Below are positions 45,788 through 54,764 of a stretch of DNA of 64,000 nucleotides, one piece after another (position 1 is the first letter of the stretch; every line of letters starts with the position of its first letter). Under the pieces are notes generated by a model that worked only from the letters and a program-made list of their open reading frames with translations, was not told the origin of the DNA and searched no databases. The position numbers and the translations under genes were made by a program. Source of the stretch: DASTCZ01 sp963704455 (GTDB taxonomy: Bacteria > Acidobacteriota > Terriglobia > Acidiferrales > UBA7541); assembly GCA_963704455.1 (NCBI GenBank), contig OY969905.1, forward strand, positions 3,968,001 through 4,032,000. The letters are read 5' to 3'.

Positions 45788-45904
45788 GCCGCCATCTCTC
45801 TGCTTCTCGTGCTTCCATTCGAACACAGGTCTATAATCGCGGGCGTTGTCCGCTGATTCATCACACAAATTGTCGTCTGGCTTGCTGCTCGCAAAGGAGA
45901 TTAC

Positions 45905-47122
45905 ATGCCTATCACCCGAAGAGAGGCGCTCGTTTCCGCCGGAGTCATCGCCGCCGGAAGCTTGTTGCCGCCCGCATCCGCGTCCGTCGCCGAAATTCCG
46001 CTTCCGGATGCCGCGCCGCAAGCCTCCGAATTGAATCAGCAGATTGCTTGCCTCACCGATTTCGAACCGCTCGCAAAGCAAAGGGTTTCTCCCATGGCAT
46101 GGGAGTTCTTCAACGGCGCCGTCGCCGACGAAATCACCATGCGCTGGAATCTTGAGGCCTACCGCAACATTCGCCTGAAGCCGCACTGTCTCGTTGACGT
46201 CTCGCATCTCGACACGCGCGTCACTCTCTTCGGCCAGGAGCATCCGTCTCCCATCATCCTTGCGCCCACGGCATATCACAAGCTCGCGCATCCTGAGGGC
46301 GAAGTGGCCACCGCGCGCGGCGCCGGCGCGGAAGGCACGACCATGGTCGTCAGCACCGTCGCTACGACCAGCATCGAGGACATCGCTCACGCCGCAAAGG
46401 CGCCTCTCTGGTTTCAGCTTTACGTTCAGCGCGACCGCGGCTTCACCCGCGAACTCGTTCAGCGCGCCGAAGCCGCCGGCTGCCGCGCCCTATGCCTCAC
46501 CGTTGATACGCCGATTGTCGGCGCGCGCAATCGCGAGATGCGCGTCGGATTCGCTCTTCCCAAGGGACTCGAGCTCCCGAATCTCCGCGGGCTCAAACTC
46601 GATGGCGTTGATGTCTCCACCAGCGGCTCCGGCCACGCCGCTCAAGGCGGCAGCATCTACAGCGCCATCACGGACCCCTCTCTTTCTTGGAAGGATCTCG
46701 ATTGGCTCCTCTCATTCGCAAAAGTTCCCGTGCTCACCAAGGGCATTTTGAATCCAGATGATGCCGACCGCGCCGTCAAAACCGGTGTCAAAGGCATCAT
46801 AGTCTCGAATCACGGCGCGCGAAATCTTGACACCGCCCCCGCGACGCTGCACGCATTGCCGCTTGTCGCCGAAAAAGTTGCCGGCCGCGTCCCCGTCATA
46901 GTGGATGGCGGCATCCGCCGAGGCACGGACGTTCTCAAAGCGCTCGCCTTTGGCGCAACCGCCATCATGATCGGTAGGCCCTATTTGTATGGTTTGAGCG
47001 TCGCCGGAGATGCGGGGGTTGCAAAAGTGTTGGAGATCCTGCGGACTGAATTGCAAATGGCCATGGCGCTCACCGGACGCCCAACCATCGCCTCAATTGA
47101 TCGAACCGTGCTCTGGACCTAA
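45905..47122 (+). CDS. FMN-dependent alpha-hydroxyacid oxidase, Tat-exported
   Basis: A 405-residue member of the lactate oxidase/glycolate oxidase family. The N-terminus has twin Arg (T-R-R-E-A) and a hydrophobic stretch, so it is probably exported by Tat. The FMN TIM barrel is recognisable: A-P-T-A-Y at the start, W-F-Q-L-Y, T-V-D-T-P, and S-N-H303-G-A-R306-N-L-D, where the family has G-G-R-Q. His303 and Arg306 are the catalytic base and substrate-binding arginine. The C-terminal G-R-P-Y-L-Y-G is typical. Electron acceptor (oxygen or quinone/cytochrome) is unknown. A second homologue lies convergently downstream. Confidence 0.88.
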   Translation: MPITRREALVSAGVIAAGSLLPPASASVAEIPLPDAAPQASELNQQIACLTDFEPLAKQRVSPMAWEFFNGAVADEITMRWNLEAYRNIRLKPHCLVDVSHLDTRVTLFGQEHPSPIILAPTAYHKLAHPEGEVATARGAGAEGTTMVVSTVATTSIEDIAHAAKAPLWFQLYVQRDRGFTRELVQRAEAAGCRALCLTVDTPIVGARNREMRVGFALPKGLELPNLRGLKLDGVDVSTSGSGHAAQGGSIYSAITDPSLSWKDLDWLLSFAKVPVLTKGILNPDDADRAVKTGVKGIIVSNHGARNLDTAPATLHALPLVAEKVAGRVPVIVDGGIRRGTDVLKALAFGATAIMIGRPYLYGLSVAGDAGVAKVLEILRTELQMAMALTGRPTIASIDRTVLWT

Positions 47123-47160
47123 TTCGCCGCACGCCGGCAGGCAACAAATCGGCGAATTCA
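47123..47160. terminator. Hairpin between convergent oxidase genes
   Basis: AATTCGCCG (47123-47131) pairs perfectly with CGGCGAATT (47152-47160). The right arm runs into the end of the minus-strand oxidase. It may terminate both convergent transcripts, though there is no T-run. Confidence 0.5.
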
Positions 47161-48342
47161 CTGCCGCGCGAGCATCGCCGGATAAAGATCGCGCACGGAC
47201 GCGCAGCCGCACAGCCCGAGCGTGATGTCCAAATCCGCGATGAAATTTTGCACCACGTCGCGCACGCCCTGCTCGCCCGCCGCGGCCAATCCGTAAATAT
47301 ACAGCCGCCCGAGCAGAACCGCCCGCGCGCCCAGCGCAAGCGCTTTCACCGCGTCCGCCCCGCGCCGGATTCCGCTGTCGAAGAGCACCGGCGCGCGCCC
47401 TTGCACAACCTCCACCACTTGCGGCAGCGCATCCAGCGCCGCGATCGCGCCATCCACTTGCCGCCCGCCGTGGTTTGACACGATGATTCCGTCCACGCCG
47501 CAATCCATCGCGCGCGCGGCGTCATCGGCATGCAGGATTCCCTTCAGCAGGATCGGCAGCTTCGTGTGCTGCCGAAGAAATTTCAAATCGTCCCAGGTCA
47601 GCGCCGGGTTCGCGAATACGGAAGCCCACAGCCGTATCGCACTAACCGGATCCTCTTCCGGCGGCTTCGCCAGCCGCGAGCGGAACACCGGGTCGCTGAA
47701 ATAATTTGCCACGCCCTCACCGAGCAGGAAGGGAAGATATGGATATTGCAGGTCGCGCTCGCGCCACCCGAGGATCGGGATGTCAAGCGTCACCACCAGC
47801 GCCGAAAATCCCGCGGACTCCGCGCGCCGCAAGAAATTCGCGGTCAGTTCCGCGTCTTTGCTCCAGTAAAGTTGGAACCATCGCGTGCCGCCTCCGTTCG
47901 CGCGCGCAATTTCCTCCATCGGCCGCGAGCACACCGTGCTCAGCACCATCGGGATTCCAAGCGAGGCCGCGGCCCGCGCCGTTTCCGTCTCAGCATTCTT
48001 GTGAATAATACCTTGCACGCCCACGGGCCCGAGGAGCACGGGCGCTGGCAAAGATTTCCCCATGATCTCCGTGCTCAAATTGCGCTCGCTCACGTTGCAC
48101 AACATCCGCGGCACGAGCTTCCATCGCTCAAACGCTTCGCGGTTCGCGCGGATCGTCTCCTCCCCGCCGGCGCCGCCCGCCACGTAGTCCCACGCTTGCG
48201 GACTGAGCGTTTCCTTTGCTCTCTGCTCGAGCAAAGAAATAGGAACCGGCACCGAGATCCGGCTTCCCATCAATCCGCCCTGATAAATTTCCTGTTGCCG
48301 CTGATCCCCGCGAAAATTCGGAGCTTTTGGTTTTTCCGTCAT
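47158..48342 (-). CDS. FMN-dependent alpha-hydroxyacid oxidase (lactate monooxygenase-like)
   Basis: A 394-residue homologue of the preceding enzyme, cytosolic in appearance: no signal peptide. The catalytic S-N-H-G-G-R-Q-V-D is fully canonical, with D-I-P-I-L-G-W-R-E-R-D-L, Q-L-Y-W-S and G-R-L-Y-I-Y-G. The N-terminal R-G-D-Q-R-Q and a longer linker resemble lactate 2-monooxygenase. The ATG at 48342 is chosen over a TTG at 48354. Likely oxidises a 2-hydroxyacid to the oxoacid; substrate unproven. Confidence 0.9.
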   Translation of the reverse strand: MTEKPKAPNFRGDQRQQEIYQGGLMGSRISVPVPISLLEQRAKETLSPQAWDYVAGGAGGEETIRANREAFERWKLVPRMLCNVSERNLSTEIMGKSLPAPVLLGPVGVQGIIHKNAETETARAAASLGIPMVLSTVCSRPMEEIARANGGGTRWFQLYWSKDAELTANFLRRAESAGFSALVVTLDIPILGWRERDLQYPYLPFLLGEGVANYFSDPVFRSRLAKPPEEDPVSAIRLWASVFANPALTWDDLKFLRQHTKLPILLKGILHADDAARAMDCGVDGIIVSNHGGRQVDGAIAALDALPQVVEVVQGRAPVLFDSGIRRGADAVKALALGARAVLLGRLYIYGLAAAGEQGVRDVVQNFIADLDITLGLCGCASVRDLYPAMLARQ

Positions 48343-48468
48343 ATCCGTTTGCAAGCGGGATTATACGAGGCCCGCGCGGTTCGCGCGAACATTTCCGCGC
48401 GCTACTGCTGCGCCATTTCTTAAAGACAATTGGCCGCCCGCGAGTATAATCGGCGGCGCCTTGTCTCC

Positions 48469-49479
48469 ATGAAACCCTTTCGCCCGCATCCTCTGCTCCG
48501 CCAGCGCGACTTGATGACTTATGCTTCGTACGTCTGGCCGCGCAGTTTTCCTCGCCTCTCTGCGCCCGAAGATCGCCTCTTTGAAGTCGAGCCCGGCTCG
48601 AAAATTCTAGCCCGTTGCCACTGGCAGCCGGATCGCCGCCGCGCGCCCGTCATCGTCATCATCCACGGCCTTGAAGGCTCAAGCGAGTCCGGCCAATTGC
48701 GCGGCATCGCCGAACGCGCCACCGCCGCGGGCTTCAGCGCCATCCGCCTCAACCTGCGCAATTGCGGCGGCACGGAATCGTTCTCTCCCACCCTCTACAA
48801 TTCCGGCCAAAGCAGCGACGCGCGCGCCGTCCTCCGTGAATTGATTGAACGCGACGAAATCCCCGCCGTTTTTTTTGCCGGTTTTTCGCTGGGCGGAAAT
48901 ATCGTTCTCAAGATGGCGGGTGAATTGGGCGCGCAGGCCCCCGCGCAACTGCGCGGAGTCTGCGCCGTTTGTCCTACGATTGATTTATCTCGTTGCGTGG
49001 ACCGGTGCGCACTTCCGCGCAACCGCATCACTCAATGGTATTTCGTGCGAAGTTTGAAGCAGCGATTGCGGGAGAAGGTGAAACTATTTCCGAAACTTTA
49101 TAAACTTAATGGCCTGCATCGCGTCCGCACCATCCGGGAGTTCGATGATTTAATCACCGCGCCGCATTTCGGTTTTCGCGATGCTGCCGATTACTATTGC
49201 CAATCCAGCGCCCTGCGCGCAGCCGCCAACATCACCATCCCCGTGCTCATTCTCGCTGCGGCGGACGACCCGCTCGTCCCGCCCGACACATTTCTCGATC
49301 CGGCCATCGCCGGCAATTCGAATATTCGCGTCTCCGTGCAATCTCACGGCGGCCACTGCGCATTCATTTCCGCCGACTCGAAGGAACGCTACTGGGCCGA
49401 GGCCCGCGTCATTGAATTTTGCAGGGAGATTCTTGAGAACGCCCCACCTACCCGCAAGGCTTCTCCAATGACGCGCTGA
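48469..49479 (+). CDS. YheT-like alpha/beta hydrolase
   Basis: A 336-residue protein of the YheT/hydrolase-4-like family: F-x-P-H-P-L-L-R at the start, V-I-V-I-I-H-G-L-E-G-S-S-E-S, the nucleophile elbow G-F-S-L-G-G-N, and late A-A-D-D-P-L-V-P and S-x-G-G-H. The C-terminal catalytic His is in G-G-H. Members are esterase-like with unknown physiological substrates. Its end overlaps the convergent M24 peptidase gene by 32 bases. No clear Shine-Dalgarno is seen. Confidence 0.85.
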   Translation: MKPFRPHPLLRQRDLMTYASYVWPRSFPRLSAPEDRLFEVEPGSKILARCHWQPDRRRAPVIVIIHGLEGSSESGQLRGIAERATAAGFSAIRLNLRNCGGTESFSPTLYNSGQSSDARAVLRELIERDEIPAVFFAGFSLGGNIVLKMAGELGAQAPAQLRGVCAVCPTIDLSRCVDRCALPRNRITQWYFVRSLKQRLREKVKLFPKLYKLNGLHRVRTIREFDDLITAPHFGFRDAADYYCQSSALRAAANITIPVLILAAADDPLVPPDTFLDPAIAGNSNIRVSVQSHGGHCAFISADSKERYWAEARVIEFCREILENAPPTRKASPMTR

Positions 49480-50794
49480 ACCCCGGCGTCAATAATTGTG
49501 CTGGCCCTTCCGGCATCACCACCATGTCATCTTCCAGCCGCAGCCCGAAATCTTCCCGAATGTAAATCCCCGGCTCGTTGGAAAACGTCATCCCGGCTTC
49601 CATCACATCCTTCGATCCCTTCACAAGATAAGGCGATTCGTGCCCGTCCAATCCGATCCCGTGCCCCAGCCGGTGCGCGAAAACTTTGTATCCGCCCGGA
49701 TATCCTCCCGCCACCACTGCCGCGCGAGCCGCGTCGTCCACCGAGCCCGTCAATCTTCCTCGCCGCGCCGCATCCAGCGCCGCGGCCTGCGCCTTGCTCA
49801 GAGTCTCGAACGCACGTTGAATTTTCTCCGGCGCTCTGCCCATCACCGTGCACCGCGTTACATCCGATTCGTATCCTTCCACCGTAGTTCCCGCATCAAT
49901 CAGCAGGACCTGCCCTTCCATCAGCTTTTGCGGTGTCGTCGTCCCGTGCGGTTGCGCCGCCCATTTTCCGACCAGCACCAGCCCTCCGCCGCTCAATCCC
50001 ATCCGCTGGAATCCGCGCGACATCAAGCTCGACACGTCGTACTGCGTCATCCCTTCCGTCACCGACGCAAACACCGCGCGATAGCAGTCAATCGTCACCG
50101 CGCATGCCAGCCGCATCAGCTCCAGTTCGTGTTCGCTCTTTCGCGCGCGGCAGCCCGAGATCACCGGCTCGCCCGCCACATATTCAAACCCCGTTCCCGC
50201 GTGCCGCAGCTTGTCGTAGTACGAGAACCGCGTTACCTCCTCGACTCCGATTCGCCCCGTGCGGATTCCTTTTTCTCCCAGCCACTTCACCACCAACTCG
50301 CCGGGGTTTTCGTCTTCCTGCCACACCCGCACTTCCATCGGCCACCGCACCAGCTCGCGGAACCGGCTCTCTTCAAATCCCGGGCAAAAAAGCAGCGGCT
50401 CGCCCGTCCGCGGGATCACAATTCCCGCCACGCGTTCGCTCGTCCCCCATCGAATTCCCGTGAAATAATAAAGACTCGTCCCCGGCACGATATACACCGC
50501 GGCGTATTCCGGCTTCAGTTCCGCCATCAACCGCTGCGCGTTCGCAATGCGCGCCTTAAACTCCTCATTCGTGATCAGTTTCACCTTGTCGCCCAGCGGC
50601 TTCAGCCCGTCAAACGCCGGGGGCAGCGGCCCGCCCGCCTGTCCGCCCGACTGCGCTCCGCGCTGTGCATGGCCTTCTGATAAGTCGCGATTCGCATGGC
50701 CCTCTGCGTTCGCACCATTCAGCAGGCCGGGCATCAATCCCACTGCCCCCGCGATCGCCCCTGACTGCAACAATCTCCGCCTTGAAATGCTCAT
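49448..50794 (-). CDS. Tat-exported M24 family (Xaa-Pro) aminopeptidase
   Basis: A 448-residue protein with a Tat signal (S-R-R-R-L-L-Q-S-G), a Gly/Gln linker, an N-terminal creatinase-like domain and the M24 metallopeptidase domain. Metal residues are visible in I-D-A-G-T-T-V-E-G-Y-E-S-D-V-T-R, H-R-L-G-H-G-I-G, N-E-P-G-I-Y-I and R-L-E-D-D. It probably trims N-terminal X-Pro dipeptides in the periplasm. The ATG at 50794 has AGGAGG upstream. Confidence 0.9.
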   Translation of the reverse strand: MSISRRRLLQSGAIAGAVGLMPGLLNGANAEGHANRDLSEGHAQRGAQSGGQAGGPLPPAFDGLKPLGDKVKLITNEEFKARIANAQRLMAELKPEYAAVYIVPGTSLYYFTGIRWGTSERVAGIVIPRTGEPLLFCPGFEESRFRELVRWPMEVRVWQEDENPGELVVKWLGEKGIRTGRIGVEEVTRFSYYDKLRHAGTGFEYVAGEPVISGCRARKSEHELELMRLACAVTIDCYRAVFASVTEGMTQYDVSSLMSRGFQRMGLSGGGLVLVGKWAAQPHGTTTPQKLMEGQVLLIDAGTTVEGYESDVTRCTVMGRAPEKIQRAFETLSKAQAAALDAARRGRLTGSVDDAARAAVVAGGYPGGYKVFAHRLGHGIGLDGHESPYLVKGSKDVMEAGMTFSNEPGIYIREDFGLRLEDDMVVMPEGPAQLLTPGFSASLEKPCG

Positions 50795-50817
50795 CACCCC
50801 TCCTATTTTGCCGCCAC

Positions 50818-51540
50818 TTACTTGCCCCCGCTTACGACACTGGCAAATCTCGTTGGTTGGTAACTTCCCTTAGACTCAGCCCATCGAAAAATTCTCCGCT
50901 GTACAGTCAACTTTCCATTTAGCGTAACGCTGCGGGTTTCTTCGATCACGCGCGATTGTGACCCCCCTATGGGAATCGTTACGAACACACTTCGCTGAAG
51001 AAGTTCACGACTGCCAGCGGGAACAGCACTCGCTATAATCACTTCCTCGACGTCGAGCACAACTTTAAGTTTCCCATTAACTACATCAAAGACTTTGAAA
51101 TTCTGCTGAGACAGGCCCGTCCCGTGCCCCTCGCCTGCATGATGGACAAGTACCTCATCAAGCGTCGATTTCCGGATCGGCGAGATTTCAACGGAGACCG
51201 TACCGTCATAGTGACAATCAAGCTCAACATGGTCGCTAACTTGCCAATTCCCACCATCCCTTTTCATCAAATACAAATTAGCCAAGTCCAGGCCGCAAGG
51301 CAGGAACAAAATGGCATACTCCTGAGCTTTTTCACTCCGGATGGGCAGCCACTCTACAGTGTGCTCTATTGAAGAAGTTATTTCGTCAGCCGTTTCGCGC
51401 TCGACTCCAAGAGAAACGAGTCGTCGTATTCTCTCTTCTTTCGTTTCTGCGTTTAACCACTCTCTCATGTCGACCTGTTGAGCCACGAGTGGAAGGCAGA
51501 GGAGCAGAGCAAAAAGGATCAGGAGAACGCGAGAGTTCAT
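50818..51540 (-). CDS. Secreted protein of unknown function
   Basis: A 240-residue protein with a signal peptide (M-N-S-R-V-L-L-I-L-F-A-L-L-L-C-L-P-L-V-A). The mature part is mostly beta-rich with no recognised domain and holds two Cys. The start at 51540 is chosen because it begins the signal peptide. It lies 23 bases after the M24 gene start on the same strand, so it may be in the same transcript. Confidence 0.65.
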   Translation of the reverse strand: MNSRVLLILFALLLCLPLVAQQVDMREWLNAETKEERIRRLVSLGVERETADEITSSIEHTVEWLPIRSEKAQEYAILFLPCGLDLANLYLMKRDGGNWQVSDHVELDCHYDGTVSVEISPIRKSTLDEVLVHHAGEGHGTGLSQQNFKVFDVVNGKLKVVLDVEEVIIASAVPAGSRELLQRSVFVTIPIGGSQSRVIEETRSVTLNGKLTVQRRIFRWAESKGSYQPTRFASVVSGGK

Positions 51541-51664
51541 ACCGCGCAGCGTACCATTTGCACAGTAGTTGGGAAACCCACTCATTGTCCCGCGAAGACT
51601 CGCAAGCAGTACTTTCGCGTGGCTAACTCTCGGCTAACAGCATACTCGGAAAATACCGCACTGC

Positions 51665-53038
51665 TCATTCGATGTATTTCACCATCGTCATAAACCCATA
51701 ATCCATGTGCAATTGCTGATGGCAGTGAAACAAGGTCAGCCCCGGATTGTCCGCCACGAATTCAGCCTCCACCATGCTCTTAGCCGGTATCACCACAACA
51801 TCTTTCACGATCCCACTCGTTGTTTTGCCCGCGAAATTTGTCAACTCAAAAGAATGTCTGTGCAAATGCACCGGATGCGCTTCATCGCTCTGGTTGTCCA
51901 TCTTCAGTCGGTATCGCCTGTTTGCCTGGACCAGAATCGGATCCGTCTTCGGATATGACTTCCCATTGATCGTCCAATTGTCCACCCATCTGTTTCCCGC
52001 AAATTTCTTTTTGAAAACCAGTGGCACACTCTCCACTTCCGCAGTGGACTTCGTTTCCACTCTCCCAAACTGAAGGTAATCCCACTCAGATTTTGCAGGC
52101 GCAACCCACTTCGGCGCGCCGGTGCTGTTCGCATACTCCACCACAATCCCCAGCCCCAATTTCCTCATCCTGTCGTCCAGTTCGCCGAGCACCCACGCCC
52201 CCGGCTGATTCATCGTCACCACGGCGTCCACGCGCTCCGCGGGCCCCATCTCAAGCACCGCAACCTCGCGCGGCGCGGGCACTGGATTTCCATCGAGATG
52301 CGTCACAAGAAATGTATGACCCGGCAGCGCTATTTGATGCGTATCGGTCGCGCTGGCATTCAGGATGCGGAACAAAACTTTCTGCCCGACCTTCACTCGA
52401 ATCGGCTCGCCGTGTCCCAGCGCCTTGCTGTTAATCGAATAGCTTGAATAAGTGGCCTCAAGCGTTCCATCTTCGTCTCCGCCCGTGGTCAGATATCCAT
52501 CCCACCCGTGCAGCGCCAAAAATACTTCCGCGTCGTATTGTCCCGGTTCGCTCTTCGGTTCCACGTAGAGGAATCCGTATTGCCCGGTATACGTGGCGCG
52601 CTTTAGATCTCTGCCCGCGGGAATGTGCGAGTGGTACCACCGCGTTCCCGCCGGACGCGGAACAATCACATATTGCCGCGACCCATGCGCTGGCACCATG
52701 GGCGTTCCTTCTTCCGCGCTGCCGTCCACTTCCGATGGAATGAATAGCCCGTGCCAGTGCACCAACTCCGGCAAGGCCGTCTCATTTTGCACGTCAATCG
52801 TGATGGGCACACCTTCCTTCAATCGGAGAATTGGCCCCGGAACCGTTCCGTTGTAGCCGATTGTCTTAATGATTTTTCCAGGCGCAATTTCCAACTCTAC
52901 CGGAGCAATTCGCAGTGCGATATCCGCTTTCTGTTCCTGCAATGGTTCCGCAAAAGGAAATCGGCTGCGCAATCGGCCGACCGCGCCCATCGCGGCCGCC
53001 GCTCCCATTTGCGTTAGAAATGATCTTCGGTCAATCAC
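51665..53038 (-). CDS. Multicopper oxidase, Tat-exported
   Basis: A 457-residue laccase/CueO-type oxidase. Twin Arg (D-R-R-S-F-L) signals Tat export, then three cupredoxin domains. Copper motifs are intact: H94-W-H96-G, W-Y-H136-S-H138, H-P-V-H-L-H-R-H-S-F, and H438-C439-H440 with H444. The residue at the usual T1 axial Met position (five after H444) is F449, as in high-potential laccases. It starts at GTG. It probably oxidises metals or phenols in the periplasm. Confidence 0.92.
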   Translation of the reverse strand: MIDRRSFLTQMGAAAAMGAVGRLRSRFPFAEPLQEQKADIALRIAPVELEIAPGKIIKTIGYNGTVPGPILRLKEGVPITIDVQNETALPELVHWHGLFIPSEVDGSAEEGTPMVPAHGSRQYVIVPRPAGTRWYHSHIPAGRDLKRATYTGQYGFLYVEPKSEPGQYDAEVFLALHGWDGYLTTGGDEDGTLEATYSSYSINSKALGHGEPIRVKVGQKVLFRILNASATDTHQIALPGHTFLVTHLDGNPVPAPREVAVLEMGPAERVDAVVTMNQPGAWVLGELDDRMRKLGLGIVVEYANSTGAPKWVAPAKSEWDYLQFGRVETKSTAEVESVPLVFKKKFAGNRWVDNWTINGKSYPKTDPILVQANRRYRLKMDNQSDEAHPVHLHRHSFELTNFAGKTTSGIVKDVVVIPAKSMVEAEFVADNPGLTLFHCHQQLHMDYGFMTMVKYIE

Positions 53039-53169
53039 AATTGTCCCAGCCGTCCGTTTGCTTTCCCCAACTAATGCATTGAGAATAGTCCGTCACACCA
53101 AGGTACATGGACGGATGCTGCGCCCGAAACGATTCAATCATGTAGTCGGAGAAACTCCAAGGAGACGCA

Positions 53170-53529
53170 ATGCCAAATCCCGTCGCGCATTTCCAAATTC
53201 TTTCCAAAGCCCCGGACGATACAGCAAGCTTTTACACGAAGCTCTTCGGATGGACCGTTGACGCAAATAATGCCATGGGATACCGGCGGTTCAACACCGG
53301 AACCAAAGAGGGGATTGATGGAGGAATCTGGCAGGCGCCTCCGCAGGCGCCGAATTTCGTCCAGCTCTTTATTTCGGTGGATGATATTAAGACTTCCACT
53401 CAGAAGGCCGAAAGCCTCGGCGCAAAAGTAGTTTTTCCCCCAACGATCGGCCCCGATGGCGACGAAATGGCGGTCCTGTTGGATCCGCAAGGAATGCCTT
53501 TTGGAGTTTGGCGGCGGAAAAAATCTTAG
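53170..53529 (+). CDS. VOC-family protein
   Basis: A 119-residue glyoxalase-fold protein: F-Q-I-L-S-K-A-P-D-D-T-A-S-F-Y-T-K-L-F-G-W at the start and L-D-P-Q-G-M-P-F-G-V-W late, close to the PhnB/27-kDa-antigen-CFP30B-like group. AAGGAGACGC precedes the ATG. It is divergent from the multicopper oxidase. No substrate is indicated. Confidence 0.85.
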   Translation: MPNPVAHFQILSKAPDDTASFYTKLFGWTVDANNAMGYRRFNTGTKEGIDGGIWQAPPQAPNFVQLFISVDDIKTSTQKAESLGAKVVFPPTIGPDGDEMAVLLDPQGMPFGVWRRKKS

Positions 53530-53571
53530 CGGTTAGAATAGAAAAGTCAGACGTTACCGGAGAGATCGAAA

Positions 53572-54333
53572 TTAATCTTCGGACCTTCCCGCGACCAGTT
53601 TGTCGCCCTCAATGCGAATTTCAATCTGCATCGGCGGGCGAAATCCTGACCCTTGAACAATGTCTCCCCGCGCCCACGACCCATTCGGAAGTGTGCCCGT
53701 CTTCAATGGATCGTAAATCGTGCTGCTGCATGGATCAACGACCATCGGGTGCGTCGCGCGATAGCCATATTTCGCGCTGATCTGGTTCAGGTCCGTGACG
53801 AATTCCAAATCACATTGGCCATACGGCGCTTTCAACATTATGCCCCAGTAAGAGGTGGCGCTATGTCCGTTGCCGACGGGCAAACGGATTGCAATCGCTT
53901 GCACAATCTCGCGCGTCAAGCCATGTGAATATTGAAATTTCTTTGAGTCCCACGGTTCTGATAGTTCGGCCAGACTTCCAATTTCATTTGCAGCATGTTG
54001 CGCAGCCGAGGAAGGCGGTGGTGGTGGCAACTCCTCCGGGGCCGGGCTTGGGACAAGTTCTTGAGTCGCTGCGGGTACTGAGTCATGCGAACCCTCCAGC
54101 ATTCGCCAAACCGCGAAGCAGCCTACGAGCAAAACGATTCCCGCCGCAACTGCCACCCCAATAAGCTTTTGCTTCTTCTGCCCCTTTTCCGCCGCACTTT
54201 GTGCCACGCCGGGAATCTGCGGCATCTGCGTGCGAAATCGCGCGCCTTGTCCCGCACTTTGTTCCACGTTCCCCTCCGCAGGCTTCTGCGGAGGATTGCC
54301 GGGCGCCGGAGGTTTCGCGGAGACAGGTGTCAT
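53572..54333 (-). CDS. Single-TM protein of unknown function in RsbW operon
   Basis: A 253-residue protein with a Pro/Gln-rich cytoplasmic N-terminus (1-55), one TM segment (about 57-78), a Pro-rich linker and an extracytoplasmic C-terminal domain (about 110-253) without recognised family. Its ATG overlaps the RsbW-like gene stop by four bases (ATGA), so translation is coupled. It could be a sensor or anchor for the regulatory pair, which is inference. Confidence 0.7.
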   Translation of the reverse strand: MTPVSAKPPAPGNPPQKPAEGNVEQSAGQGARFRTQMPQIPGVAQSAAEKGQKKQKLIGVAVAAGIVLLVGCFAVWRMLEGSHDSVPAATQELVPSPAPEELPPPPPSSAAQHAANEIGSLAELSEPWDSKKFQYSHGLTREIVQAIAIRLPVGNGHSATSYWGIMLKAPYGQCDLEFVTDLNQISAKYGYRATHPMVVDPCSSTIYDPLKTGTLPNGSWARGDIVQGSGFRPPMQIEIRIEGDKLVAGRSED

Positions 54334-54758
54334 GCTTTCCTCATCCGAATTTCCCGGCCGCCATCCGCATGTTCCACTTCATCCATCAGATGCCGGATCA
54401 GGCAAATTCCTCGGCCATGCTCCGCAACCAGGTTTTCATGATTCAGCGGATCGGAAATTGACTCGGGATCGAATCCTTCGCCCGGGTCGCGGACAAGGAT
54501 TTCAACGCCGCCATTCTCATTCCAGCTTATTTCGCATTGAACTTGTTTTGTGGCGTCGCCTTTGCATCCGTGCAGCACCGCATTGGCCAGCGCCTCGCGC
54601 AACGCCGTCTCAATCGCAAATGCATTTTCTTTGGTAAGAACTCTCGTGAGTAGATGCGCCATTATTTCGTCCACTGCTGGTGAGATGGCTTCCACTCGCG
54701 CGGGAAGTCGCACCTCGTAACGCTTCTCCTTGCCCGGAGTTTGTAAACGCCGCCCCAT
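54330..54758 (-). CDS. RsbW-like serine-protein kinase/anti-sigma factor
   Basis: A 142-residue GHKL ATPase domain. The N-box appears as E-A-L-A-N-A-V-L-H-G, the G1 box as D-P-G-E-G-F and the G2 region as H-G-R-G-I-C-L-I. This is the HATPase_c_2 type of RsbW/SpoIIAB, which phosphorylate an anti-anti-sigma factor and bind sigma. No anti-anti-sigma or sigma gene is in view. It is flanked by a zinc-finger-like gene and a TM protein gene. Confidence 0.88.
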   Translation of the reverse strand: MGRRLQTPGKEKRYEVRLPARVEAISPAVDEIMAHLLTRVLTKENAFAIETALREALANAVLHGCKGDATKQVQCEISWNENGGVEILVRDPGEGFDPESISDPLNHENLVAEHGRGICLIRHLMDEVEHADGGREIRMRKA

Positions 54759-54764
54759 TTGCGC

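Noticed and set aside
49496..50680. 394-codon plus-strand frame opposite the M24 peptidase
   Set aside because: Residues are Arg/His/Pro-rich low complexity and antisense to an enzyme with complete metal motifs.
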